From Tipula vernalis (taxonomy: Eukaryota; Arthropoda; Insecta; Diptera; Tipulidae): a stretch of DNA of 64,000 bases. Position 1 is the stretch's first letter; each line of letters begins with the position of its first letter. Below, in pieces: positions 44,359 through 55,179 of this stretch. The stretch is from assembly GCA_958295665.1 (NCBI GenBank), contig OY282559.1, forward strand, positions 263,848,057 through 263,912,056, in the 5' to 3' direction. The position numbers and the translations under genes were made by a program. Under the pieces are notes generated by a model. That model saw nothing but the letters and a program-made list of their open reading frames with translations. It was not told the DNA's origin and did no database searches.

Positions 44359-47300
44359 ATGAATTCGCTTAAAAAACGACGATCAGTAATTAAAGGTCAA
44401 ATGACAAAAATGGTAACATTTGCCGAATCTATTGATTCATCTTCAAACATGGAAGATATAAGGGTGAGGCTAGACAATGCCACTAGATTGTGGTCCGAAT
44501 TCATAAGTGTTGAAGACAAAATATTTGAAATTGCGCCTGAAGAAGAGTCACAGTCGGAAGAGTTCGATGAGACGTATTACCACGCGGCAGCTTTATTAAC
44601 TGCGGCGCTACGACATTACCATTCAGCGTCACAAGCAAATACCTCTACGGGCGCACGTGGTGAAAGCACATGCCAATTTAATTCTAGTTCAAGTGAAACA
44701 AAGTTACCTCGTGTGATTATTCCAATATTCCAAGGCGATTTTAAAGAGTGGCAAAGTTTTTTCGATCTGTTCAATAGTGCAATTCATGAAAAACCATCAT
44801 TGTCGGCGGCTCAAAAACTACAGTACTTAAAGGGTGTACTAAAGGGAGAGCCACTGAGTCTTATCAGGCATTTGAACATTACTGATTCGAATTATATAGA
44901 GGCATATCAAATTCTGATCAGAAGATATGATAAAAAGAAATTTACCATCACCAGTTATATCGATTCGTTTGTTAAGCAACCTGCTATTATGCGTGTTAAT
45001 GCTTCGAACGTTAGGAAATTAGCCGATACCACTGAAGAAATTATCCGGGGTCTTAAAGCGATTGGAACATCAGGTGATTCGCGAGATCCTTGGTTAATGT
45101 ATATTATTGTTAACAAGTTGGACGACGAAACTAGGCAATTCTGGCAACTTGAATCTTCCAAAATAGATTACCCAACTCTACAAAATTTAATTGACTGTCT
45201 CCATACTAGAGCGGACACGCTCGAAGGAATTCGTGAAACCATTACCAAACCGACACCGCGAATAACGACAAGTGTACATACCACTTCCGCCATTAATTTA
45301 AATTGTCCTTTATGTAACATCGAGCACATGTTATACCAATGTCCAAAATTTAGAGACATGAACGTCGACGAAAGAAGATTATTTATAAATCAAAAGTTAA
45401 GATGTTACAATTGTTTAAGTGAATCTCATACAGTAAAATTTTGTAAATCTAAACGTTCGTGCCAGATTTGCCGAAAACGGCATAATAGTCTATTACATAA
45501 TTCAAATGCGTCAACTTCAGTAAATATAGTACAACCATCAACACTACCAACCGCGAATACTTTGCATTCTCAACCCAACATATCATCTAGTATATCATCC
45601 TCAACATCTTCTCCAATCAACATACCAGCACCGACTCCACAATTAACTTCTCAATCAACATACATTTGTACAACGAGCGTACCTATAACCAACTTACATC
45701 AATCAGAGATGCAACCGCAAACCATTGCCATTACCCATAAGGCAACATTAACACCGAAGGAAGATGTAAAACACAATAACCATACCGTACATGCTCTTCT
45801 ACCTACGGCCATCGTTCACGTTAAAGATATTCGAGGAAATACACAACCATGTCGCGTGCTTCTGGATTCCGGTTCACAAGCATCATTTGTGACCGAAGAT
45901 TGTGTAAAACGATTGGCTTTACTTAAACAAAAGGCAAATATAACAATTAAGGGAGTTGGTTCATCTACGGCAGGAGTTACGACAGGAGCAACGATCCTTG
46001 AGATATCACCAAGGCTGCAGTCCAGACCAAAACTATTTGTGAACGCTCTTATCCTACCAAAGGTTACTGCACAAATGCCATCAACAAATATCAACGTCGA
46101 GTGTTGGAACCACCTTAAAGGCTTGGCATTAGCAGATCCCACATTCCACGAAACTAATACCATTGATATTTTAATCGGGGCTGATTATTTTTTTGATATT
46201 TTGACTGAAGGTAAAGTTTCCTGCGGTCAAGGTAGACCAATTGCCCAAAACACCATATTCGGATGGATTGTAGCTGGAAATTCCACCAAAACCAATAGTT
46301 CGGGCTGTTCAGTTCAATTAAACTTCTGCACAGAACTAGATATAGATCAAACTCTTAGAAATTTTTGGGAGATCGAAGAGTTACCACCATCTAAACATCT
46401 AACCGAAGAAGAAAAGCTATGTGAAAATCATTTTGCCGAAACCTACCGGTGTACTGAAGAAGGCAGATTTATAGTACATTTACCGTTCAAGCAACCCGTG
46501 CAACAATTAGGAAACACCAGAGACCAGGCTATCAGACGTTTATTTGCCATGGAAACCAAGTTCAGGAAAGATCCGAATCTAAAAACGGAATACACAGCAT
46601 TCATGACCGAATATATTAAGTTGGGGCATATGGAACGCATACATCCAATCATACCAATCGTCGAACCAAGGACATCGTTTTATATGCCACACCATGCGGT
46701 ATTTAAAAGATCAAGCACCACTACAAAACTTAGAGTGGTGTTTGATGCTTCCGCTAAATCATCAACTAAAATATCACTAAACGACAACCTAATGTTAGGC
46801 CCAACAGTTCAAGATAGTCTTTTCGCCATCCTAGTTCGGTTTCGAAAGCATGCAGTTGTGTTCACTAGTGACATCGAAAAAATGTACCGCCAGATCCGAA
46901 TGGCACCAGAGAATGCGAACTTCCAAAGAATTGTATGGCGCGAATCACCAGAAGTACCAGTCGAAGATTATCAATTGTTAACTGTCACCTACGGAACAGC
47001 CTCCGCACCTTATTTGGCGACAAAAACCTTAGCCACAATTGCCGACAACAACATGATCAAATTTCCTCGAGCTGCGAAAATCATTAAGCAGGATTTCTAC
47101 ATTGACGACTTGATGTCCGGAGCCGATAATAAACAAGATGCGAGTTTACTACAAAGCCAAATCATTAATATTCTAGGATCAGCTGGGTTTCGTTTACGCA
47201 AGTGGACATCGAATTGTGCATCATTGTTAGCAGAAATACCCATTGACAGCCAAGAAATTTCACCAATCGAGATTTCTGAGGGATCCCGCTCAGTTAAGCT

Positions 47301-49677
47301 GCTGGGTTTGGAATGGTGTCCAAAGAACGATGTGTTTCAATTCAAGGTAGAAATCAATCCTGAAACCAACAACACCAAGCGCACACTGTTATCAGACGCA
47401 TCAAAAATCTTCGATCCGCTCGGTTGGCTGTCACCATCCATTATTATGGTAAAGCTCCTGTTTCAATCACTTTGGCTTCTCAATTTAAGCTGGGACGATC
47501 CATTACCCACCAACATTTCAAAAAGATGGCAGGAACTTAGACAAGAATTGTGTCATATCAACAAAACTTCCATTCCTCGATGGTTGTTCACCGAAAGCAA
47601 GAATGACGAAAAATGGCAATTACACGGATTTTCCGACGCATCCGAATTCGCTTATTCGGCGGTAATTTACTGCAGAACCAATAAAGAAGGCACCATTAAA
47701 ACCACTATCGTCTGCGCGAAAACTAGAGTAGCCCCCATCAAACACGTTTCTATTCCACGCTTAGAATTGTGTGGAGCACTTTTGCTCACCAGATTAATGA
47801 AAGCAGTCATCGAAGCATTACATGTCGAAAATATAGAAGTATACAATTGGACCGATTCGACCGATGTATTATGGTGGTTATCATCTCATCCGAGATGTTG
47901 GAAAAGCTATGTCGCCAATCGAACGGCTGAAATTTTAGAGTCGACCTTACGAAATAATTGGCGATACGTACCAACAAAAGAGAACCCCGCTGATTGCGCT
48001 TCGCGTGGGATTTTGCCTTCGAAATTGTGTGATCTAAACCAATGGTGGAAGGGCCCAACATGGCTGCATCAAGATCCTGAGTACTGGCCCAGTCAGCGGA
48101 AACTAGTTCGAGTCAACCCGCACACCAACAAAGAAAAACCTAAACCCATACATAAGCTGAATGTCGCAATATCTAATAATTTTCTAGAAAATTTATCAAA
48201 TAAATATTCGAAATTTTCTAAATTGGTCAGAATTATTGCACTATTGCTCCACTTTCGAAACAATATCAAACGGTCGATTAGTAATGAATCAAAATCGAAG
48301 CTATTATCACCTCAAGACTACAACCATGCTACGAATGTCATTTTTAAATGGGTCCAGACTGACGGCTTTCACACAGAAATCTCTTGTATAATGAACAAAA
48401 AACCACTTCCGAAGAACAGTAAAGTAGTAGCATTAAATCCATTCCTAGATGATCAGGGAGTTTTACGAGTTGGAAGTAGAATCCGACACGCTAACATCGA
48501 ATATAATAAAAGGTTTCCAATAATATTACCAGCAAACCATATCATCACGCAGTTGATAATTGACGAAACCCATGTAAAAAACCTCCACGCAGCACAATCT
48601 TTAATGGTATCCACATTAAGACAAAGATATTGGATAATCAATTGCAAAAATCTTGTAAGACAAAATATTCATCGTTGTGTCCCATGTACCAGATACAAAC
48701 CTCAAAGAATTAATCAATTAATGGGCGATTTACCACCCGCACGAACCAATTTTAAATATGTCTTCAACCAGGCGGGAATTGACTATGCAGGTCCTATTTG
48801 GCTTCGAGCTATGGTGGGAAGACGATCCAAGCCTCATAAAGGCTACATTGCGATTTTTGTTTGCATGAGCAGCAAGGCAGTTCACATAGAACTCGTCAGC
48901 GACCTATCGACAAACGCATTTTTGGCCGCGCTAAAGCGATTTATGTCTAGAAGAGGAGTACCATCCGATATTTTTTCGGATAATGGCACAAATTTCGTTG
49001 GTGCAAGAAACCAGCTCCAAGAATTATATAAATTAAACAGATCGATAAAACATAATAATTTAATTACGAATTTTTTATTAGATTATCAAACCAAATGGCA
49101 TTTTTCACCACCATCCGGGCCTAATTTTGGCGGGTTATACGAGTCAGCGGTCAAGTCAGCCAAGTTCCATTTAAGACGAGTTTTGGGAAACACAATTTTA
49201 AATTTTGAAGAGATGGCTACATTGCTCACACAAATAGAAGCTATATTGAATTCCCGACCGCTGTGTTCACTTTCACCAGATCCAGATGGTATTGATATGT
49301 TGACACCGGCGCATTTCATCATTGGGCATTCACTGACATTGCCACCTGATTCAAGTTTCACTGAAGTCAAATCAAATACACTGAAACGATGGAACCTAAT
49401 ACAACAAATTATGCAACATTTTTGGAACCGATTTCATAAAGAATATCTTACCACACTTCACAATCGTTCAAAATGGCAACACAAAAATGTTAACAACAAA
49501 ATTGATGACATCATAATAATTCGTGATGATAATACACCTCCAGCACAGTGGCCACTAGGCAAGATTATTCAAATTCACCCGGGCCTAGATGGACTGGTAC
49601 GAGTGGTTTCAATCAAAACCAAAGCGGGAATTTTAAAGCGACCAATCACGAAGATAGTATTGTTACCAGTGTCTTGA
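44359..49677 (+). CDS. BEL/Pao gag-pol polyprotein, intact (1772 aa)
   Basis: One open frame. Gag comes first: a DUF1759-type capsid region (residues about 115-275, with FQGDFKEWQSFFDLF), then zinc knuckles (about 315-376, CPLC and CYNC...CQIC). The aspartic protease (DUF1758-type) has LLDSGSQASF at about 500. The reverse transcriptase (about 730-960) has IEKMYRQI, VTYGTASAPYLA and YIDDLMSG. RNase H (about 1090-1230) has GFSDASEFAYSA. Integrase has its zinc-binding Cys pair (CVPC, about 1440), GIDYAGPI, FSDNGTNF and FGGLYESAV around the catalytic acids. A DUF5641-like C-terminus ends with ITKIVLLPV. The start is the first ATG of the frame, about 270 bases after the LTR. No env follows, as is usual for BEL/Pao. 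All key residues are present, so it may be active. Confidence 0.96.
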   Translation: MNSLKKRRSVIKGQMTKMVTFAESIDSSSNMEDIRVRLDNATRLWSEFISVEDKIFEIAPEEESQSEEFDETYYHAAALLTAALRHYHSASQANTSTGARGESTCQFNSSSSETKLPRVIIPIFQGDFKEWQSFFDLFNSAIHEKPSLSAAQKLQYLKGVLKGEPLSLIRHLNITDSNYIEAYQILIRRYDKKKFTITSYIDSFVKQPAIMRVNASNVRKLADTTEEIIRGLKAIGTSGDSRDPWLMYIIVNKLDDETRQFWQLESSKIDYPTLQNLIDCLHTRADTLEGIRETITKPTPRITTSVHTTSAINLNCPLCNIEHMLYQCPKFRDMNVDERRLFINQKLRCYNCLSESHTVKFCKSKRSCQICRKRHNSLLHNSNASTSVNIVQPSTLPTANTLHSQPNISSSISSSTSSPINIPAPTPQLTSQSTYICTTSVPITNLHQSEMQPQTIAITHKATLTPKEDVKHNNHTVHALLPTAIVHVKDIRGNTQPCRVLLDSGSQASFVTEDCVKRLALLKQKANITIKGVGSSTAGVTTGATILEISPRLQSRPKLFVNALILPKVTAQMPSTNINVECWNHLKGLALADPTFHETNTIDILIGADYFFDILTEGKVSCGQGRPIAQNTIFGWIVAGNSTKTNSSGCSVQLNFCTELDIDQTLRNFWEIEELPPSKHLTEEEKLCENHFAETYRCTEEGRFIVHLPFKQPVQQLGNTRDQAIRRLFAMETKFRKDPNLKTEYTAFMTEYIKLGHMERIHPIIPIVEPRTSFYMPHHAVFKRSSTTTKLRVVFDASAKSSTKISLNDNLMLGPTVQDSLFAILVRFRKHAVVFTSDIEKMYRQIRMAPENANFQRIVWRESPEVPVEDYQLLTVTYGTASAPYLATKTLATIADNNMIKFPRAAKIIKQDFYIDDLMSGADNKQDASLLQSQIINILGSAGFRLRKWTSNCASLLAEIPIDSQEISPIEISEGSRSVKLLGLEWCPKNDVFQFKVEINPETNNTKRTLLSDASKIFDPLGWLSPSIIMVKLLFQSLWLLNLSWDDPLPTNISKRWQELRQELCHINKTSIPRWLFTESKNDEKWQLHGFSDASEFAYSAVIYCRTNKEGTIKTTIVCAKTRVAPIKHVSIPRLELCGALLLTRLMKAVIEALHVENIEVYNWTDSTDVLWWLSSHPRCWKSYVANRTAEILESTLRNNWRYVPTKENPADCASRGILPSKLCDLNQWWKGPTWLHQDPEYWPSQRKLVRVNPHTNKEKPKPIHKLNVAISNNFLENLSNKYSKFSKLVRIIALLLHFRNNIKRSISNESKSKLLSPQDYNHATNVIFKWVQTDGFHTEISCIMNKKPLPKNSKVVALNPFLDDQGVLRVGSRIRHANIEYNKRFPIILPANHIITQLIIDETHVKNLHAAQSLMVSTLRQRYWIINCKNLVRQNIHRCVPCTRYKPQRINQLMGDLPPARTNFKYVFNQAGIDYAGPIWLRAMVGRRSKPHKGYIAIFVCMSSKAVHIELVSDLSTNAFLAALKRFMSRRGVPSDIFSDNGTNFVGARNQLQELYKLNRSIKHNNLITNFLLDYQTKWHFSPPSGPNFGGLYESAVKSAKFHLRRVLGNTILNFEEMATLLTQIEAILNSRPLCSLSPDPDGIDMLTPAHFIIGHSLTLPPDSSFTEVKSNTLKRWNLIQQIMQHFWNRFHKEYLTTLHNRSKWQHKNVNNKIDDIIIIRDDNTPPAQWPLGKIIQIHPGLDGLVRVVSIKTKAGILKRPITKIVLLPVS

Positions 49678-49702
49678 ACTTTTTGGTTCAACGTCGGCGG
49701 TA

Positions 49703-50624
49703 TGTCTGCACATCAATAGCAACAGCCTAAAAGAAATTGTTTTTGTAATATTAATTAAGTTTATAACTTTATTGATGTCATCTAAATCCCATATTATTGA
49801 TAAAATATTTACTCACATTAATTTCATTCGAATACAGTTGACCATGTCGAGCAGCTGATCGGGTCATTGACATCAGTAAAGTTGTTTTACATGTAATCTC
49901 TTTTGTAACGTTTCTCAAATGAAATCAAATTAGAATACTATAAACGATCCTTAGATAGTAATTTTAATCTACTTATCGGATAGGTTCTCTAAATCTATTT
50001 TCTGTAGTTTATTTGTACTGACATTTTCGTTGAACATCTCGTTTAACCTATGATTTACCTAAAATGAATACAAATAAATTAAATATTCAAGATACAGAAT
50101 TTATATTTGGAACACTTATCTGTTCACTTGTTATTCATATTAATCATTTGTCTAAATCACTTTAAATTATTCACTTTACAATTAAATTTAAATTTATATT
50201 CAGATTGCCAAAAAACAAAACATAAATGTCAAAACAAATGCAACAGCCAACATGTATTGAATATTTTATTTGCATACCTTCCGGCGAATATACATGTCTA
50301 TCATTGCATTTGTTTCATTAAAATAATATTCGTCTCTTACTATTTATTATGATGAGACGGAAATATGTAAATTATATATTCTTCCCTTATGTACTACCAA
50401 TTCACTTGACATAATAATTTTTGGAATTATGGATAGTAAAAAATACAGTTTGCGATTGAGAAGTCACGGGAAAAAATATAAGTGTTCATAAATAAATTTA
50501 TAAAATAAAAATTTATACAAAACCATTTTTTCGATTGAGTTTGTGATTGAGAATTAGAAGTGAGGAACCCATCGAACCAGCAATTTTTCATCTCGGAAAT
50601 CTTTTACCGTACCATCAGCGTACA
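49703..50624 (+). repeat. 3' LTR of the inner BEL/Pao
   Basis: Second copy of the 922-bp LTR, apparently identical to 43168-44089. Upstream lies a short purine-containing stretch (around GTCGGCGGTA). It is followed by CTTTC (50625-50629), the right half of the target duplication. Confidence 0.95.
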
Positions 50625-50629
50625 CTTTC

Positions 50630-52182
50630 TATTTTGGAATTAAGTTCATCCAAAGCACAAATGTGTGACGATGTTTGGATTAAATTGTTACGAAAACCTG
50701 TCAAATTGTTTTCCCGATACTATATATCCGAAACACTTGATATGAAAGGAGGAAAATCCTTTAAGATTTCTACTTTTTCACCCGTTATTATATCGTGATA
50801 AACTTCAGCGCCTATGAGTAAATCAATCTTATCTGGATTAAAGAAATAAGGATCTGCTAAATTGATGAAGTGTGGTAGACAAGAAGAATCAAAATTAATT
50901 TGTTCAGAAGGTAAATAACCAGTGATCTTGGACAGGACGAAGAAATCAAGATCTGTTGAAAATTCAGATATGCGAGATTTTATCTTTAGATTAACTTTGT
51001 GTTGAATGTGAATTTTATTGTGACTTATACCTGTAACTGGTATAGAGACATTTGACCTGCGACATTTTAATATTTGACACATGCGTTCTGTTATAAAATT
51101 AGATTGTGAGCCACTATCTAATAATGCTCTACATTTTATTTTATAACCATCCGAAGTAATAACCCAAACTATAGCCGTTGCTAATAAAACTTGACTTTTG
51201 TATTTCAGAGAACTATTTAAACTACTATTATGAACCAGAGATCCTTGGATATGGGAATCCTGATTGGTCGTTGGACATGAATCTTGCTTTAACACTGAAT
51301 ATAACGATGTTGGGTCATTTGAATTAATGGCTATTGGTGGAGATGTATTGTAACTATTTTTAGGATTCGAAGATTTTTGAAAGTTCTTCGAAGAAGAATT
51401 ATTATCAGATGATCGATTAGTGCTGCTATATCGTTTTCAAAACTGAAGCAAAATATTATGTTTTAATGAAAATAATCCACACGCGACACTTTTACAATCA
51501 AAAATACGGTGTTTTCCAGAAAAACAGTTGGTACATAAATGATGCTGTTTAACAAATTCGAAACGCTTTTCTAGATTGAAATTTGCATCACCAAATTTAG
51601 GACATTTATCCAAATTGTGGCTACCATTACAAAAAATGCAACAGGTTTCATTTGAAACAAATGAACGGAATTGTTTTGAAGGATTATAATTTTGCTTTTT
51701 TAGATTTAATATTTGATGTTGCTGTCGATGCACCAGACGAAGTTGAACCAACTGATTCGAGAACTCTAACTCTTTTTTTCAAAATATTTATGAACTCTGA
51801 AAATTTTAAAATAGTATTTTCCGGAGTATTTTTGATGATTTGGGTGTGTGATCCAAGATCTAACTTCTCATCAAATGATGAATTAGAAATAAATTCCACT
51901 CATCAACAGGAACGTTCATATTTTTTAATGCATTAACGTGTTTCAAACTCGTGTCAATGAATAATTTTAACGATTGTGCTGAACCCTCACTGGGTTTCTT
52001 AATATCATAAATGCCTTTTATGTGTAACTTTTGTATGGACACCTCGTTATTATATTGATCAAATATGGTTTTCCACGCAACCTCATAATTTTGGCTTGTA
52101 ACTGGAAGCGCCTCAATTAAATTAAATGATTTACCGTCACGAATACAAGATATTAAGTAATGAAATTTAGTAATCTGATCTA
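50630..52182 (-). pseudogene. Outer BEL: gag C-terminal part, zinc knuckles and protease
   Basis: On the minus strand from 52182: the second half of the DUF1759-type gag (51860-52182, ITKFHYLISCI), a frame change, a spacer, a zinc-knuckle region (51437-51751; CCIFCNGSHNLDKC then CTNC), another change, and the DUF1758-type protease (50720-51295) with LLDSGSQSNF and DLLIGAEVYHDII. A stop or frame change follows near 50720 before the inner element. Orders and motifs match the inner BEL, which is a relative but not a close copy. Confidence 0.82.
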
Positions 52183-53494
52183 CAGGGTGGCTGAGACCAA
52201 GTGTTACCAAATGAAAACGCTGTAATTTTTTTAATTTTGATTATTTTTTATTGAAATTTCGTGGAATATGTTGAAAACATATTACATTTTATGAAAAACA
52301 TGTTACTGCTCGATATGACCTCCTTTGGCTTTGATTATTTGATTCAGTCTTCCATAGAAAGCATTGCATGCTGACCGAACGTGGGCTTGCGGAATTTTAT
52401 TCCATTCTCGAACAAGTGCTGACTTCAATGCATCAACACTTTCGTATTTTTTAGTGGACACCTTACTCTCCAAAATGGACCATATGGAGAAATCCATGGG
52501 ATTCAAGTCTGGTGAATATGGTGGCCATTCTTTCGACGAAATCAGCCGCGGAACGCAATTTTGTAAAAATTGCTGTGTCGCTCGAGCTTTGTGTGACGGT
52601 GCCGAGTCCTGTTGGAATGTCCAACGGTTCGTACCAAAGTGTTTACGTGCCCAAGGTAGCAAAGCATCGTTTAGGATCTTTTGGCGATACATCTCTTGGT
52701 TTACCTTGACTCCATGTTCGATGAAAACCAGAGGAGTGCGTCCATCTGCAGTAACTGCAGCCCAAACCATAACATAAGCTGGTGATTGCTTGCGCATGGC
52801 AACTCTTGTGTCCAAATTATCGTTGGACTTGTCCTCTAACCAAACACGATCATTTTGTTTATTCACATGCTGTTAAATGGTGAAAATTTTCTCATCAGAA
52901 AAGACAATTTTTGGAAACTCATCACGTTCGGCCAAGGCCTTCAATGCTCGTGTTCTTTTAAGCCTAACTTTTTTTTGTGCCTCCGTAAGATCTTGAACTT
53001 TTTGTATCTTGTAGGGCTTCAAGTGTAGTTCATTTTTCAATATGGTTTGAATGCTGTATCGTGAAACATGTAGACGTGCGGCTAATTGATTGGCACTTTG
53101 ACGAGGATTTCGTTGGATTCGTTTCTTCACCTTTCGTATCATTTCTTTTGATGTTGCTGTCTTTTTAGGACCGCCTCTGTTGCGTTTAGCGATGCTACCA
53201 GTTTCGTTGTATCGAGTTATGGTTCGATACACAAACATTTTATTCACATTCAAATGCTGGAGCTGACGAACTATTGCTGTTTGTGAATTTCCACCCAAAT
53301 ACAGTGCAATTACACTATTACGTTTGAATTCCATTACGATTTTTTTATTAAGATATTAATTTAGAACAATTATTTATTGACCACATATAAACAACTAACC
53401 AAACTTCAATCTGTCAAAAAATTAATGCGCGAAAATGACAACTACACAAATGACAGCAGAGTGAAGTTAGTAACATTTGGTCTCAGCCACCCTG
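52183..53494 (-). mobile_element. maT-type mariner element, complete, TA target site
   Basis: The ends are CAGGGTGGCTGAGACCAA and its inverse, with TIRs of about 25 bp (one mismatch). TA lies on both sides (52181-52182, 53495-53496). The element is 1312 bp, a full-length size for mariner-group transposons, and interrupts the gag of the outer BEL. It holds one transposase gene with a single stop. Confidence 0.95.
52303..53334 (-). pseudogene. maT-like (DD37D) mariner transposase, one in-frame stop
   Basis: A single frame from ATG 53334 to 52303, about 343 codons, with one TAA at 52873-52875 shortly after the first catalytic motif. The N-terminal half has two helix-turn-helix units (about residues 5-110; NSVIALYLGGNSQTA and SANQLAARLHVSRYSIQTIL). 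The catalytic residues are D in VFSDEKIF, D in QQDSAPSHKA and D in DLNPMDFSIW; 37 residues separate the second and third, the DD37D spacing of the maT group. Everything else is present, so loss of function is recent or due to this one change. Confidence 0.92.
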
Positions 53495-53496
53495 TA

Positions 53497-53960
53497 TCTT
53501 TGAATTGGTATGAATTAAATCGTTAAAAATATCCCGAAATCTAAGCCAACCTAATTCCGAACCATCAAACTTTGGTAAGAGTATTTCTGGCAATTTGATA
53601 GCTAGCGAAGTATTGACTTTTAAATCTGGTTTATCTTCTTCAATGTTCACAGATGTACTTTTAATTTCCAAATTACTTTTAAATTCTAATTTATTTATTT
53701 GATTCAAAATTTTAGATTCAAGATTACCGTATACATCCTCGAATTTTGTACGCTCTTCAAAAACACCAATATCAGTATCCAAACTTTCAATTTCAGATTG
53801 TACATCATCAAACTTCGTATACATATGTAATTCTTAACCTATGAAGCATGGATTGTAATTCACCGATTGAGAAACTTTCATTTGATTCAAATTGATTTTT
53901 GAAATAGGTAATTCTACCTTTATGGCCACTTCTTTGTTTCTTCAAAAGATTAATATCCAT
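53497..53960 (-). pseudogene. Outer BEL gag N-terminus
   Basis: It starts at ATG 53958-53960 with a Lys/Arg-rich N-terminus (LLKKQRSGHKGRI), like the LKKRRSVIKGQ start of the inner BEL gag. A frame change lies near 53825. The continuing frame (53483-53824) has a coiled-coil-like stretch and LPKFDGSELGWLRF, the beginning of the DUF1759-type domain. It is cut there by the maT element and resumes at 52182. Confidence 0.8.
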
Positions 53961-54447
53961 GATGACAACCGATTTTTCGAATTACTGGTATTTAATTACT
54001 GAACAAAATTACGTTATATAAATTAACAACTAAAATATATGTATGTTTAAGAACAGACTAAAACTAATATAACTTAAACTAATACCTTATTCTAAATTAA
54101 TCGATGATTGTCCCGTTATCTTCTGTATAAACGTGTTGAAACTTGTAACCAAATGGACGGTGTTGAGTAATATCTTCCTCGATTATGTTAGTTTTATGAT
54201 ATACTGCTTATTGTAGCTAAAAATGCTGATTTTTTCCACAATTTATTATACTTTACCCAGCAAATAATTATAGTAATTTTAATAACAATTGGAATTATTC
54301 ATTGAAATTATCGACGAAATACAATGTACTTTAACCGTTATAACGGTATCGAAGAAATGTGCAGTTGGAATATTTCAATCAGTCGAAGAAACTGCACAGT
54401 TATTTTAATTGCTATAATTTACCGAAGTTATGTTTTAATTAATAAAT

Positions 54448-54465
54448 ATCCCGGTCGATGGACCA
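54448..54465 (-). promoter_or_regulatory. Primer binding site of the outer BEL
   Basis: On the minus strand TGGTCCATCGACCGGGAT lies six bases from the LTR edge at 54471, the same spacing as in the inner element, and matches that element's tRNA-Tyr-type site at 15 of 18 bases. Confidence 0.65.
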
Positions 54466-54470
54466 AAAAA

Positions 54471-54735
54471 TGTTGAATCTTTTTCCAAAAAAAATATATA
54501 TTGAAATAAAACAATGGACTGTATTAACTTTTATATTTTATTTTAATACTCCAGTAAGTACAATAAAAATCTAAATAATTTCGTCGTGTTTTCGACAACT
54601 TTACCCAAAAAGTAAAAACAAAAAAAACCGTATTTGTCTCTCTCTTCTCTCTATACTAATATAGGGTAACACAAAATATAGCGTCGATATACTTAGTAAA
54701 CTATATAGCAAACATAAGATAATTTCAATGTGAAG

Positions 54736-54738
<3 letters not shown>
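54471..54738 (-). repeat. 5' LTR of the outer BEL, truncated
   Basis: Matches 39155 onward from TGTTGAATC, apart from a 19-bp deletion (the ACGATTAACAAACAACCAC region of the left copy). The match stops at a T run (54737-54761); the outer part of the LTR, including most of U3, is missing. Confidence 0.85.
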
Positions 54739-54767
<29 letters not shown>

Positions 54768-54779
54768 GTTAAACTTTAA

Positions 54780-54973
54780 CACTGAAGGTGCGTACATGCT
54801 CCAATTCTGGTGAAAAAATGTACACCACGAAGTTAGCAAAATAGTAAAATTTTTAGTTAAAATTGGTTACCCTGGTGAACTTTTTGTTCTAGTTGGAAAT
54901 AATTCAACTCATACAGCTAACTTCGTGGTGTACATTTTTTCACCAGAAATGTATAGCATGTACGCAGCTTCAC
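54780..54973. mobile_element. MITE with TTAA flanks
   Basis: TIRs of about 55 bp: the left end (CACTGAAGGTGCGTACATGCT onward, to ACACCACGAAGTTAGC) is matched inverted by GCTAACTTCGTGGTGTACAT through AGCATGTACGCAGCTTCAC. TTAA lies at 54776-54779 and 54974-54977. 194 bp, non-coding. A T run directly to the left suggests that another insertion or slippage removed the neighbouring LTR. Confidence 0.85.
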
Positions 54974-55179
54974 TTAATAATTTTTGTTTTTTATTTCAAA
55001 TTTAAATTTAATAGACTATTTAATACAAAATTGCTTCCTCGTTTTTTATCTAATCATGTATAGTTTTTGAGATATTAACATTTCAATGTAGTACTTAATA
55101 ATTTATTGTATGAATTTCCAAGTTTTCAACTTCACAAACAATTTTCAAAATGATTTGCATTTTGTAACAAGCATAGTTG

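Larger units (their letters stand above)
43168..50624 (+). mobile_element. Inner BEL/Pao element, complete and apparently intact
   Basis: Two 922-bp LTRs enclose a 5.6-kb internal region with primer site, a single 1772-codon gag-pol and a short 3' leader to the second LTR. The 5-bp CTTTC at 43163-43167 and 50625-50629 is the target duplication, inside the pol of the outer BEL and in the opposite orientation. LTRs that look identical and an unbroken frame mean recent insertion. Total length is 7457 bp. Confidence 0.96.
39155..54738 (-). mobile_element. Outer BEL/Pao element (minus strand), interrupted twice
   Basis: On the minus strand: truncated 5' LTR (54471-54738), primer site (54448-54465), gag (from 53960), then protease, RT, RNase H and integrase down to 40060, and 3' LTR (39155-39963). 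A maT mariner (52183-53494) splits gag. A full BEL/Pao element (43168-50624) splits pol just before the RT. Without the insertions the remaining sequence is about 6.8 kb. The LTR parts that can be compared look the same except for a 19-bp deletion in the right copy. Confidence 0.88.

Noticed and set aside
45816..46163. Minus-strand frames opposite the inner BEL gag-pol (also 47807-48061, 49086-49370 and others)
   Set aside because: They are antisense shadows of an intact 1772-codon gene without motifs of their own.
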